A stretch of 64,000 nt of DNA. Source: Herbaspirillum rhizosphaerae. GTDB taxonomy: Bacteria > Pseudomonadota > Gammaproteobacteria > Burkholderiales > Burkholderiaceae_D. Every line of letters starts with the position of its first letter. The stretch's first letter is position 1. This document shows, in pieces, positions 8,847 to 17,553 of the stretch. The stretch covers positions 1 to 64,000 of the forward strand of contig NZ_LFLU01000019.1 of the NCBI RefSeq assembly GCF_001189965.1, in the 5' to 3' direction. The notes under the pieces were generated by a model that worked only from the letters and a program-made list of their open reading frames with translations, made no database searches and was not told the origin of the DNA. Both the position numbers and the translations under genes were made by a program.

Positions 8847-10022
8847 ATGACCGCACCTTCACCCTGCATCACCGGCTGGAACCACTCCCAATTCGGCAAA
8901 CTCGACGGCATCGATCCGGAGGCGCTGATCGGCCAGGTCGCCAAGGCCGCCATCGAACACGCCGGCCTGACGCCGGAAGACATCGGCTCCATCCATATCG
9001 GCACCTTCAACGGCGGCTTCCTGTATCAGGACTTCCCGTCCTCGCTCGTCGTCAACACCCTGCCTGCGCTGCGCTTCAAGCCGGCCGTGCGCGTCGAAAA
9101 CGCCTGCGCCACCGGTTCCGCGGCCATCCACTCGGGCATGCAATCGATCCTGTCCGGCCAGGCCAAGCATGCGCTGGTGATCGGCTTTGAAAAAATGACC
9201 GAGCTGGCCACGCCGCAAGTCGGTGAAGTGCTGCTCAAGTGCTGCTACGCCAAGGAAGAAGCCGGCATCCCCGGCGGCTTTGCCGGCGTGTTCGGCAAGA
9301 TCGCGCAAGCCTATTTCGAGCGCTACGGCGATCAGTCGGACGCGCTGGCCGCCATTGCCGCCAAGAATCACAAGAACGGCATGAGCAATCCTTACGCCCA
9401 CATGCGCAAGGATTTCGGCTTCGACTTTTGCCGCAATGTGTCGGAGAAGAATCCTTTCGTCGCCGGTCCGTTGAAGCGCACCGACTGCTCGCTGATCTCG
9501 GACGGCGCCGCCGCAATAGTGCTGAGCGCCGCCGATGTCGCCAATACCATGCAACGCGCCGTGACCTTCCGCGCCGCGGTGCACGTCAACGATTTCCTGC
9601 CGCTGTCGCGCCGCGACCCGACCCGTTTCGAAGCCGGCACGCTGGCATGGCAACAGGCCTTGAAACAAGCCGACCTGAAACTGCTGGATCTGTCCCTGGT
9701 GGAAACCCATGACTGCTTCACGATTGCAGAGTTGCTGGAATACGAAGCCATGGGCCTGGCCGAACCGGGCCAGGGCGCGCGCGCCATCCTCGACGGCGTG
9801 ACCGCCAAGAACGGCCGCCTGCCGATCAATCCATCCGGCGGACTGAAATCCAAGGGCCATCCGGTCGGCGCCACCGGCGTGTCGATGCACGTGATGGCGG
9901 CGATGCAGGCCAGCCATGATGCGGGCGACATGCAGATTCCGAATGCGCGCTATGCGGGCGTGTTCAACATGGGCGGCGCTGCGGTGGCGAATTACGTGAG
10001 CATTCTGGAACGCGTGCATTGA
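8847..10022 (+). CDS. Thiolase-family acetyl-CoA C-acyltransferase (SCP2-type)
   Basis: The 391-residue enzyme has the acyl-accepting Cys at residue 87 in NACATGS and the C-terminal thiolase motif GHPVGATG at 337-344 with its catalytic His. A second His lies in ETHDCFT, as in the SCP2/lipid-transfer-like thiolase group, where the usual second cysteine motif is changed. Such enzymes split 3-oxoacyl-CoA into acetyl-CoA (or propionyl-CoA) and a shorter acyl-CoA. It is the first gene of a rightward operon with an acyl-CoA ligase. The gap of 170 bp to the ligase contains a REP doublet. Confidence 0.88.
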   Translation: MTAPSPCITGWNHSQFGKLDGIDPEALIGQVAKAAIEHAGLTPEDIGSIHIGTFNGGFLYQDFPSSLVVNTLPALRFKPAVRVENACATGSAAIHSGMQSILSGQAKHALVIGFEKMTELATPQVGEVLLKCCYAKEEAGIPGGFAGVFGKIAQAYFERYGDQSDALAAIAAKNHKNGMSNPYAHMRKDFGFDFCRNVSEKNPFVAGPLKRTDCSLISDGAAAIVLSAADVANTMQRAVTFRAAVHVNDFLPLSRRDPTRFEAGTLAWQQALKQADLKLLDLSLVETHDCFTIAELLEYEAMGLAEPGQGARAILDGVTAKNGRLPINPSGGLKSKGHPVGATGVSMHVMAAMQASHDAGDMQIPNARYAGVFNMGGAAVANYVSILERVH

Positions 10023-10046
10023 TCAATCACGTTCCAAAGTATTCAT

Positions 10047-10126
10047 GTCATTCCAGCGAGGGCTGGAATCCGGTGTCGTGACAAACGCAGATGACGATAC
10101 TGGGTCCCAGCGTTCGCTGGGACGAC
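10047..10126. repeat. REP doublet (two hairpins), copy 1
   Basis: The element has a left hairpin ATTCCAGCGAGGGCTGGAAT, a spacer starting with CGGTGTCGTGAC, and a right hairpin TCCCAGCGTTCGCTGGGA. A second copy is at 13230-13317 with an identical right hairpin. It is inside the thiolase-ligase operon and may change mRNA stability or read-through. Confidence 0.8.
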
Positions 10127-10192
10127 AGCAATAGATGCAGCAAGCAATACCAGTAGTACAGACCCACATAAAAAATACACACGAGCGAGACG

Positions 10193-11797
10193 ATGTTAAC
10201 CAAAGTAATGAACCTGGGGCGCCTGCTATCCGACGTCGCCCGCCGCTTTCCCGACGAACCCGGCCTGATCATCGGCGACGGCACGCCGGACGGCAAAGGC
10301 GACAAAATCGCCACCTGGAAACAGATCAACGACCGCGTCGACACCCTCGCGCACTCCCTGCAAAAGCTGGGCGTGAGCAAAGGCGACAAGATGCTGGTCC
10401 ATTCGCGCAACAACCTGCAGATTTTTGAAAGCGCCTGGGCGGCCTTCAAGCTGGGCATGGTCTGGGTGCCGACCAATGTGCGCATCACGCCGCCGGAAGC
10501 TGCGTATCTCGGCCAGTCGAGCGGCGCCAGCGTGATGCTGTACGACCGCGGTTTCGCCAACTACGTCGACGCGGTCAAGGAAGTCTCGCCAGCGCTGAAA
10601 CATATCATCGCGCTGCAAGACCCACGCGCCGGCGAACTCGATTTCGAGACGCTCGCCACTGCGACCGGCGCCCATCAGCCTTTCGATGAAGTCGAGGTCG
10701 ATTACGACGACCCGCTGTGGTTCTTCTACACCTCCGGCACCACCGGCCATCCCAAAGCCGGCATGCTGTCGCACGGCCAGATGGCTTTCGTCGTGACCAA
10801 TCACCTCGCCGACCTGCTGCCCGGCCTGACGCACCAGTCGCGCTCGCTGGTGGTGGCGCCGCTGTCGCACGGCGCCGGCATCCACGCCGTGGTCAACACC
10901 GCGCGCGGCGCCGCCAGCATCCTGCTGTCGACCGAACGCCTGGTGCCGGAAGAAGCCTGGCAACTGGTGCAGCGCCACCGCGTCGACAACATGTTCACCG
11001 TGCCGACCATCGTCAAGATACTGACCGAAGACGAATCGGTCGACCGCTACGACCACAGCTCGCTGAAGCACGTCATCTACGCCGGCGCGCCGATGTACCG
11101 CGCCGATCAGGTGTATGCCCTGAAGAAACTCGGCAAGGTGCTGGTGCAGTATTACGGTCTCGGCGAAGTCACCGGCAACATTACCTTCCTGCCGCCGTAC
11201 ATGCACGAAGCGGACGACGCCCATCCGAAAGCGCGCGTCGGCTCCTGCGGCATGCCGCGCACCGGCATGGAAATCGCCATCCTCGACGACAGCTGCAAAA
11301 AACTCAAAGCCTTCGAAACCGGCGAAATCTGCGTACGCGGCCCGGCCGTGTTCATGGGCTATCACAACAATCCGGACGCCAACGCCAAAGCCTTCAAGGG
11401 CGACTGGTTCCACACCGGTGACCTCGGCCACGTCGACGAAGACGGCTTCCTCTACATCACCGGCCGCTCGTCCGACATGTACATCTCGGGCGGCTCCAAC
11501 GTCTATCCGCGCGAGATCGAAGAAGCGCTGCTGACGCATCCGTCGGTGTCCGAAGTCGCCGTGCTCGGCGTGCCGGATCCCAAGTGGGGCGAAAGCGGCA
11601 TCGCCGTCATCGTCGCCAAATCCGGCCAGCAGGCCGACGGCGATGCACTGCTGTCGCATCTGGAGAGTCGCATCGCCAAATACAAATGGCCGCGCCGCTT
11701 CGTGTTCTGGGAGACCATGCCAAAATCCGGTTATGGAAAGATTGTCAAAAAGCAGATCAAAAGTTTGCTTGAGGAGAAAGGTGACTATCGCTTATGA
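10193..11797 (+). CDS. Acyl-CoA synthetase (AMP-forming, ANL superfamily)
   Basis: The 534-residue protein has the AMP-binding signature YTSGTTGHPKAG at about 179-190, YYGLGEVTGN near 320, the hinge region GDWFHTGDLG near 405 and the C-terminal catalytic Lys in KSGYGKIVKK near 517. It activates a carboxylic acid to its CoA thioester via an acyl-adenylate. The order thiolase, ligase, PPC, PPC and the divergent TRAP importer suggest that the imported acid is the substrate. The family prediction does not distinguish fatty, aromatic or dicarboxylic acids. An alternative ATG at 10208 would remove five residues. The stop overlaps the next start as ATGA. Confidence 0.9.
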   Translation: MLTKVMNLGRLLSDVARRFPDEPGLIIGDGTPDGKGDKIATWKQINDRVDTLAHSLQKLGVSKGDKMLVHSRNNLQIFESAWAAFKLGMVWVPTNVRITPPEAAYLGQSSGASVMLYDRGFANYVDAVKEVSPALKHIIALQDPRAGELDFETLATATGAHQPFDEVEVDYDDPLWFFYTSGTTGHPKAGMLSHGQMAFVVTNHLADLLPGLTHQSRSLVVAPLSHGAGIHAVVNTARGAASILLSTERLVPEEAWQLVQRHRVDNMFTVPTIVKILTEDESVDRYDHSSLKHVIYAGAPMYRADQVYALKKLGKVLVQYYGLGEVTGNITFLPPYMHEADDAHPKARVGSCGMPRTGMEIAILDDSCKKLKAFETGEICVRGPAVFMGYHNNPDANAKAFKGDWFHTGDLGHVDEDGFLYITGRSSDMYISGGSNVYPREIEEALLTHPSVSEVAVLGVPDPKWGESGIAVIVAKSGQQADGDALLSHLESRIAKYKWPRRFVFWETMPKSGYGKIVKKQIKSLLEEKGDYRL

Positions 11798-12360
11798 AAA
11801 TTTCCAACAAGTCCGCCGACGGCCATCCGGGCTTTGTCGAGGTACGCAAGTTTCTTCACGCCGGCCAGCAGAGCTACCCGCGCACGCTGGACCTGGAAGC
11901 CAATCCGGCGGAAGAATTACGCATCACGCTGCAGCCCGGCACCAAAGTCGGCGAGGCCTTGCGTGAGGTGCTAAAACGCTACGGCCAGCGCGGCGGCGTC
12001 GGCCGCATGTGCGGCGGCACTGCGCGCAAGCTGCATTACCATCGCATCGAAAACACCCGCGACGCCAACCGCCCGTATGACTACGGTCCGCCGCATGTAC
12101 TGGAAGGCGTGATCACCTTCGTCACCGGCGCGATCACGGTCGGCCAGAATCAGGAAGGAAAAATATTATTGCACTGCCACGCCGGTTTTCTCGACGGCGA
12201 TGGAACGATACACGGCGGGCATTTATTGCTCGACACGGTGGAAGTGGGCGACGATCCGCTCATCATCCGCCTGTGCTTGTTTTCCCAGGGCGCTTTCGTC
12301 GTCAACAGCGATGAAGAGACGCTATTCAGTCTATTGCATCCGACACCCATGGAATCATGA
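11794..12360 (+). CDS. PPC (DUF296) domain protein with complete metal-site motif
   Basis: The 188-residue protein fits the PPC/DUF296 fold: a central strand with LLHCHAGFLDGDG (His127, His129) followed by GGH (His143). These three His residues match the metal-binding positions seen in bacterial PPC structures. The biochemical role of stand-alone bacterial PPC proteins is not established. The gene overlaps the acyl-CoA ligase and the next PPC gene by 4 bp on each side (ATGA), so translation is coupled and the product probably works in the same pathway. An about 35-residue N-terminal extension precedes the domain. Confidence 0.75.
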   Translation: MKISNKSADGHPGFVEVRKFLHAGQQSYPRTLDLEANPAEELRITLQPGTKVGEALREVLKRYGQRGGVGRMCGGTARKLHYHRIENTRDANRPYDYGPPHVLEGVITFVTGAITVGQNQEGKILLHCHAGFLDGDGTIHGGHLLLDTVEVGDDPLIIRLCLFSQGAFVVNSDEETLFSLLHPTPMES

Positions 12361-12824
12361 TGACGACATCGACACTGACAAAAAACACAGAGACACTTAC
12401 ACACGACAACGATATTCAGGTAGAAGAAGGCACACTGGGAAAACTGGTGATGGCCCGCCTCAAACCCAACCAGGACCTCACCGAAAGCGTGGAAGCGCTA
12501 TGCCGACAATACGGCATGCAAACCGCCATCGTGCGCGGCGCCATCGGCAGCCTCATTGATGCGCATCTGGAATACGCGACGCCGACCGGCTGGCGGGAGA
12601 TGGAGATCAACGGGCCGGGGGTGGAGATTCTCAATGTCTTTGGCGAGATCGGTTTTGGTGACGGCAAGCCGCATGCGAATCCCTTGCAGGGGGTGGTGGC
12701 GGATGTGGAGGGGAAGATTTTTGCGGGGCGTTTTGTGAGGGGGAGCAATCTTTCGTTTATTACGATTGAGATTACTTTGCAGGAGTGGATTCCTAAGCAG
12801 GTGCAGCGGGTGATGCATGCTTGA
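12357..12824 (+). CDS. Second PPC (DUF296) domain protein, metal-site residues lost
   Basis: The 155-residue protein aligns by eye with the previous one over the DUF296 core. VVADVEG corresponds to GFLDGDG, but HCH is replaced by PLQ (about 109-111) and GGH by AGR. The N-terminal LVMARLKPNQDLTESVEALC and VRGAIGSL are characteristic of the family. The tandem pair may form a hetero-oligomer in which only one partner binds metal. It is the last gene of the operon. No convincing terminator follows; a weak GC-poor stem lies near 12865. Confidence 0.72.
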   Translation: MMTTSTLTKNTETLTHDNDIQVEEGTLGKLVMARLKPNQDLTESVEALCRQYGMQTAIVRGAIGSLIDAHLEYATPTGWREMEINGPGVEILNVFGEIGFGDGKPHANPLQGVVADVEGKIFAGRFVRGSNLSFITIEITLQEWIPKQVQRVMHA

Positions 12825-12929
12825 GGTTTGGGGTTGATTCGCTCTGGTGGATCGGTTGGATGGAAGCGGCTCTTTGGGGTCGCTTTTTTATTGGGGCATT
12901 TTTTCAATCATCTTTTTTGTGTAGCTTCG

Positions 12930-13200
12930 ATGTTTCTCTCTTCGGACAACCGTGCCGGGGGTAGCCCGGCAGCTACTCACTTTTCTTGCTCCGCCAAGAA
13001 AAGTAAGCAAAAGAAGGCGGCCGCGGTTCGTAGCCCCCTTCGGGGGTTCCCGGCGCCAGCAGGCGAAAATCGGGAAGGGAAAACAACTCGCTTCGCTCAG
13101 ACATTTTTCCCTTCTTTTTCCGATTTTCACCTGCTGACACCGGCTACTCTCAAGCGGACTTCCAGACTAGCTCGCTGCGCATCGCCAGGGGACAGGGGTG
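12930..13200. repeat. Left arm of a long imperfect inverted repeat
   Basis: This arm reads, in order, a segment with GTGCCGGGGGTAGCCCGGCA, a hairpin ACTTTTCTTG/CAAGAAAAGT, a C/G-rich block with CCCCCTTCGGGGG, and a stretch with AACTCGCTTCGCTCAGACAT. Its reverse complement matches 13375-13650 block by block with point differences. Short open frames inside it have no credible protein features. It is the type of dispersed, non-coding repeat common in Betaproteobacteria. Confidence 0.75.
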
Positions 13201-13229
13201 TTTTTTACTTCTCCGGCCTCTTTAGCTTT

Positions 13230-13317
13230 GTCGTTCCAACGAAAGTTGGAACCCAGTGTCGTGACTGAGTTTGAAGATGCGCTGACGCCACTGGGTCCCA
13301 GCGTTCGCTGGGACGAC
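13230..13317. repeat. REP doublet, copy 2, at the centre of the inverted repeat
   Basis: The element runs from GTCGTTCC to GGGACGAC, so its ends are inverted. The left hairpin is GTTCCAACGAAAGTTGGAAC, the right hairpin TCCCAGCGTTCGCTGGGA is identical to copy 1 at 10047-10126, and the spacer keeps AGTGTCGTGAC. Confidence 0.8.
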
Positions 13318-13374
13318 GCATTAAAAAGAGAGATGAAGTTTGGACGCCCAAGGAATCTGAAACACGATGCCGCA

Positions 13375-13650
13375 GGCGAGTACCCCCCTGGCGAGGCGAA
13401 GCGAGCCAGTCCGGCAGTTCCGCTTATGAGCTGCCGTTGGTGACATGCACAAATCGGAAAAAGAAGGGAAAAATGTCTGAGCGCAGCGAGTTGTTTTCCC
13501 TTCCCGATTTGTGCTTGGCACCAACGGGGACCCCGAAGGGGCTGCGAATCGCGGTCGCCTTTCTTTGCTTACTTTCTTTGGCGAAGCAAAGAAAGTGAGC
13601 GGCTGCCGGGCCGCCCCCGGCAACCCAAGGTTGATCGAAGAAAGAAAAGA
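13375..13650. repeat. Right arm of the long imperfect inverted repeat
   Basis: It is the reverse complement of 12930-13200 with mismatches. Shared blocks include ATGTCTGAGCGCAGCGAGTT, the hairpin ACTTTCTTTG/CAAAGAAAGT and GGCTGCCGGG next to CCCCCGGCA. About 175 bp containing the REP doublet separate the arms. Confidence 0.75.
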
Positions 13651-13693
13651 ATCACTGATCCACAGCAAGCAAGTCGGAACAAAACACCAGAAA

Positions 13694-13722
13694 TAAAAAA
13701 GCCCCGCAATTGCAGGGCCTTC
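13694..13722 (-). terminator. Rho-independent terminator of glcDEF
   Basis: On the minus strand the hairpin GCCCTGCAATTGCGGGGC is followed by TTTTTTATTT, 20 bases after the glcF stop. Confidence 0.8.
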
Positions 13723-13741
13723 ATTCAATCATCATGCAACC

Positions 13742-14983
13742 TCAAGCCCTAGCCAACGCCGCATCCAACAACTCAATCCAATGCCTCACCGGCGTATCCG
13801 TCCCCGACTGCAAATGCGTCAGACACCCGATATTCCCCGACACAATCATGTCAGGCTGAGTAGCCTGCAAATTATCCAGCTTGTTGTCCCGCAAACGATA
13901 AGACAGCTCCGGCTGCAACACCGAATACGTCCCCGCAGACCCGCAGCACAGATGACTGTCGGCACACAGCTTGACGTCGACGCCGGCGCTGCCGAGAATC
14001 TGCTCCACCTTCCCGCGTATCTTCTGCCCATGCTGCAAAGTGCAAGGCGGATGATAAGCAACCCGCTTGCCGATCTTGCCCTTGAGCTTGCCAGCCAACT
14101 CAGCCTCGAAGTCCGGCAAAATCTCGCTGATATCGCGCGTCAGTTGCGCAATCCGATGCGCCTTGGCAGCATACGCAGCGTCGTGCTGCAGCAAATGACC
14201 GTACTCTTTAACGGTGGCGCCGCAACCGGAAGCATTCATCACAATCGCTTCCACCGTAAATCCAGCCGAGCCGTCGACATACGGCCACCACGCATCGACG
14301 TTGCGGCGCATGTCGTCGAGACCGCCGTCCTGGTCGTTCAGGTGATAGCGGATCGCGCCGCAGCAACCCGCTTTCGGCGGCACGATCAGTTCGACGCCGA
14401 GCGCATCGAGCACGCGCGCGGTGGAACTGTTGATGTTGGGCGACATGGCCGGTTGCACGCAACCGTCGAGCATCAGCATCTTGCGTGCGTGCGTGCGCGT
14501 CGGCCATTGTCCGGCCTCCTGTTTCGGCGGCACCTTATTTTGCAGCTTTTGCGGCAACAACGGACGCACCAGCTGGCCTGCCTTCATCGCCGGGTTGAAC
14601 AACCACTTGTTCGGCAACAACGTCTTCAAAGTCGTACGCACCAAACGTTGCGCGAATGGACGCGGAACCTGATCTTCGACCACCTTGCGGCCGATATCGA
14701 CCAGGCGGCCGTATTGCACACCGGACGGGCAAGTCGATTCGCAATTGCGGCAGGTCAGGCAACGATCCAGGTGCGATTGAGTGGCGGCAGTGGCCTGCTT
14801 GCCTTCCAGCACTTGCTTGATCAGGTAGATGCGGCCGCGCGGGCCGTCGAGTTCGTCGCCCAGCAATTGGTAAGTCGGGCAGGTCGCAGTACAGAATCCG
14901 CAGTGCACACAGGAACGCAGGATGGCGTCGGCCTCTTTGCCTTCAGGGGTGTCGCGGATGAAATCGGCCAGATTGGTTTGCAT
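13742..14983 (-). CDS. glcF: Glycolate oxidase iron-sulfur subunit
   Basis: The 413-residue protein has two 4Fe-4S ferredoxin motifs, CVHCGFCTATCP (Cys25, 28, 31, 35) and CLTCRNCESTCP (Cys76, 79, 82, 86). Two CCG domains follow, marked by GCCGAIRYH and LCCGSAGTYS. It passes electrons from the GlcD/GlcE flavin subunits to the membrane quinone pool. The start MQTNLADF at 14983 is chosen because it aligns with the family and lies five bases after the glcE stop; a longer frame upstream is only overlap with glcE. Last gene of glcDEF. Confidence 0.95.
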   Translation of the reverse strand: MQTNLADFIRDTPEGKEADAILRSCVHCGFCTATCPTYQLLGDELDGPRGRIYLIKQVLEGKQATAATQSHLDRCLTCRNCESTCPSGVQYGRLVDIGRKVVEDQVPRPFAQRLVRTTLKTLLPNKWLFNPAMKAGQLVRPLLPQKLQNKVPPKQEAGQWPTRTHARKMLMLDGCVQPAMSPNINSSTARVLDALGVELIVPPKAGCCGAIRYHLNDQDGGLDDMRRNVDAWWPYVDGSAGFTVEAIVMNASGCGATVKEYGHLLQHDAAYAAKAHRIAQLTRDISEILPDFEAELAGKLKGKIGKRVAYHPPCTLQHGQKIRGKVEQILGSAGVDVKLCADSHLCCGSAGTYSVLQPELSYRLRDNKLDNLQATQPDMIVSGNIGCLTHLQSGTDTPVRHWIELLDAALARA

Positions 14984-14988
14984 AGGAT

Positions 14989-16062
14989 TTAGAATTCCGG
15001 ATACATGCGACCGGGATTGAAGATACCGGATGGATCGAAGGAGGCTTTCAGGTTGCGATGAATCTTGGCGACTGCGGGTGCGAGCGGATGAAACACGCCG
15101 ACGCTCTTGTCGCCGCCGCGATACAGGCTGGCGTGACCGCCTGCTGCAACGGCCGTAGCGCGGATGCTTTCCGCGCTGTTTTCTGCGTTTGTATCGCCGC
15201 GATACCAGCGCTGTGCACCGCCCCACTCGATGAGCTGCGTACCGCTGAGCGCCAGAGGCTGGGCCACCGATGGCAAGGAGATGCGCCACAACGGCGCCGC
15301 CGTATCAGCAAAGAATGCGTGACTCTGCTCGCGCAGATCGCACCAGAAATCGTCGCCGTTGCTCAGCTCCGTCCCACCCAGTTTTTTCTGCGCAGCGTCG
15401 ACGGCCGCCTGCGCACCCGACAGACGTATCGTCAACACGCCGTTGACCCAGGCGCTGGCCGACACCGGCAACGGCTGGCCGCCCCATTCGTTGAGCAGAC
15501 GGATCGCGTTGGCCTCGTCGACTTCGAACACGCGCGTGCTACTGGCAAACGGCTGTGGCAATACCTTGAGCGAAACTTGCAGGATCAGGCCCAGCGTGCC
15601 GAGCGAACCGGTCAGCAGGCGCGAGACGTCATAGCCGGCCACGTTCTTCATGACCTGTCCGCCGAAGTGCAGGACTTGTCCTTGCGCATCCATCAAATCG
15701 GCGCCCAATACGAAGTCGCGCACAGATCCGCTGAACTGGCGGCCCGGTCCCGACAAACCCGCCGCAACCATGCCGCCGACGGTCGAGGCGCCGCCGAAGC
15801 GCGGCGGCTCAAATGCCAGCACTTGATTATTAGCTGCCAGCGCAGCATCGATCTCCGACAGCGGCGTGCCGCAGCGCGCAGTGATCACCAGTTCGGTCGG
15901 CTCGTAGTCGATGATGCCGCTGTAGGGGCGCGTGTCGAGCACTTCGCCGCGCAGCGCCTGGCCGTACCAATCCTTGGTGCCGCCGCCGCGGATCTGCAGC
16001 GGCGTGGCGCTTGCCGTGGCCGCGACGATGCGTTCTTTGAATGCTTGCAGTGTCTGTTCCAT
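14989..16062 (-). CDS. glcE: Glycolate oxidase FAD-binding subunit GlcE
   Basis: The 357-residue protein is a short FAD_binding_4 subunit: an N-terminal flavin domain (IRGGGTKDWYG, RPYSGIIDYEPTELVITARC, then GGMVAAGLSGPGR) and a reduced C-terminal part. It pairs with GlcD in the oxidation of glycolate to glyoxylate. It starts three bases after the glcD stop and ends five bases before glcF, which indicates a tight operon. Confidence 0.94.
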   Translation of the reverse strand: MEQTLQAFKERIVAATASATPLQIRGGGTKDWYGQALRGEVLDTRPYSGIIDYEPTELVITARCGTPLSEIDAALAANNQVLAFEPPRFGGASTVGGMVAAGLSGPGRQFSGSVRDFVLGADLMDAQGQVLHFGGQVMKNVAGYDVSRLLTGSLGTLGLILQVSLKVLPQPFASSTRVFEVDEANAIRLLNEWGGQPLPVSASAWVNGVLTIRLSGAQAAVDAAQKKLGGTELSNGDDFWCDLREQSHAFFADTAAPLWRISLPSVAQPLALSGTQLIEWGGAQRWYRGDTNAENSAESIRATAVAAGGHASLYRGGDKSVGVFHPLAPAVAKIHRNLKASFDPSGIFNPGRMYPEF

Positions 16063-16065
16063 GCG

Positions 16066-17553
16066 TTAAAACCTTGGCAAATCTGGGAATTTGATCTGAC
16101 CGCGCTGCACGTGCATCTTGCCGTACTCGGCGCAACGGTGCAGCGACGGGATCGCCTTGTCGGGGTTGAGCAGAAACGCCGGATCGAAGGCGCGCTTGAC
16201 CTTGAAGAAGGCTTCGCGCTCTTCCGGCGAAAACTGCACGCACATGGAGTTGATCTTTTCGATGCCCACTCCGTGCTCGCCGGTGATGGTGCCGCCGACT
16301 TCGACGCACAGTTCCAGGATCTCGGCACCGAACAATTCGGCGCGGTGGAATTCATCCGCCAGATTGGCGTCGAACAGAATCAGCGGATGCAGATTGCCGT
16401 CGCCCGCATGGAACACATTGGCGCAGCGCAGGCCGTACTTGCCTTCCATTTTGGCGATACCGAGCAAGACTTCCGCCAGCTTCTTGCGCGGAATGGTGCC
16501 GTCCATGCAGTAGTAATCCGGCGAAATACGGCCCGCCGCCGGAAAGGCGTTCTTGCGGCCCGACCAGAAGCGCAGGCGCTCGGCTTCGGATTGCGACACG
16601 GCGATGGCGGTGGCGCCGCTGGCGTTGAGCACTTCGCTCATGCGACCGATTTCTTCTTCGACTTCTTCCGTAGTGCCGTCCGATTCGCACAGCAGGATCG
16701 CCTCGGCGTCGATGTCGTAGCCGGCCTTGACGAAAGGTTCGACCATGCGCGAGCTGGTCTTGTCCATCATCTCCAGCCCGGCCGGAATGATGCCTGCCGC
16801 GATCACATTGGCGACGGCGTTGCCGCCCTTCACCACGTCGTCGAACGAGGCCATGATCACGCGCGCCTGCTGCGGCTTGGGCACCAGCTTGACGGTAACT
16901 TCGGTGACGATGCCGAGCATGCCTTCGGAACCGATGAACACCGCCAGCAGATCGAGGCCAGGGGCATCGAGACCGGCATTGCCGAGTTCGACCACGTCGC
17001 CTTCGATGGTGACCACGCGCACGCGCAAGACGTTGTGTACGGTCAGGCCGTATTTGAGACAGTGCACGCCGCCGGAGTTTTCGGCGACGTTGCCGCCGAT
17101 GGAACAGGCGATCTGCGAAGAAGGATCGGGGGCGTAGTACAAACCGTAAGGCGCGGCCGCTTCCGAGATGGCCAGATTGCGCACGCCGGGCTGGACCACC
17201 GCGGTCCGCGAATACTTGTCCATGCTGACGATCTTGTTGAACTTGGCGGTCGACACCACCACGCCGTCGGCGATCGGCATCGCGCCGCCCGACAAACCGG
17301 TGCCGGCGCCGCGCGGGACGATCTGGACTTTCAGGTCATGACAAGCCTTGAGAATGGCGACAACCTGCGCTTCGTTCTCGGGCAGCACGACCACCATCGG
17401 CAACTGGCGATAGGCGGCAAGGCCGTCGCACTCGTAAGGACGGGTGTCTTCTTCGTCGAACAGCACGCAATGCGGCGGCACCGCCGCTTTCAGCGCGGCA
17501 ACCACCTCGCGCTGGCGGGCAGGAGAAAATAAGGGAGCAACTGGGGCGTTCAT
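16066..17553 (-). CDS. glcD: Glycolate oxidase catalytic subunit GlcD
   Basis: The 495-residue FAD-linked oxidase has the PCMH-type FAD domain (VPRGAGTGLSGGAMP; SIGGNVAENSGGVHCLKYG) and the C-terminal FAD-oxidase domain with HAGDGNLHPLILFD and GEHGVGIEKINSM. The His and Glu of these motifs are conserved in D-2-hydroxyacid dehydrogenases. As part of glcDEF it oxidises glycolate or D-lactate. It is the first gene of the operon. No glcC-type regulator is adjacent. Confidence 0.95.
   Translation of the reverse strand: MNAPVAPLFSPARQREVVAALKAAVPPHCVLFDEEDTRPYECDGLAAYRQLPMVVVLPENEAQVVAILKACHDLKVQIVPRGAGTGLSGGAMPIADGVVVSTAKFNKIVSMDKYSRTAVVQPGVRNLAISEAAAPYGLYYAPDPSSQIACSIGGNVAENSGGVHCLKYGLTVHNVLRVRVVTIEGDVVELGNAGLDAPGLDLLAVFIGSEGMLGIVTEVTVKLVPKPQQARVIMASFDDVVKGGNAVANVIAAGIIPAGLEMMDKTSSRMVEPFVKAGYDIDAEAILLCESDGTTEEVEEEIGRMSEVLNASGATAIAVSQSEAERLRFWSGRKNAFPAAGRISPDYYCMDGTIPRKKLAEVLLGIAKMEGKYGLRCANVFHAGDGNLHPLILFDANLADEFHRAELFGAEILELCVEVGGTITGEHGVGIEKINSMCVQFSPEEREAFFKVKRAFDPAFLLNPDKAIPSLHRCAEYGKMHVQRGQIKFPDLPRF

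Noticed and set aside
12864..12892. Terminator after the second PPC gene
   Set aside because: The stem is only about four pairs, so it is not supported despite the T-run.
12828..13728. Short open frames inside the inverted repeat
   Set aside because: They follow the repeat arms, have low-complexity translations and lack ribosome binding sites.
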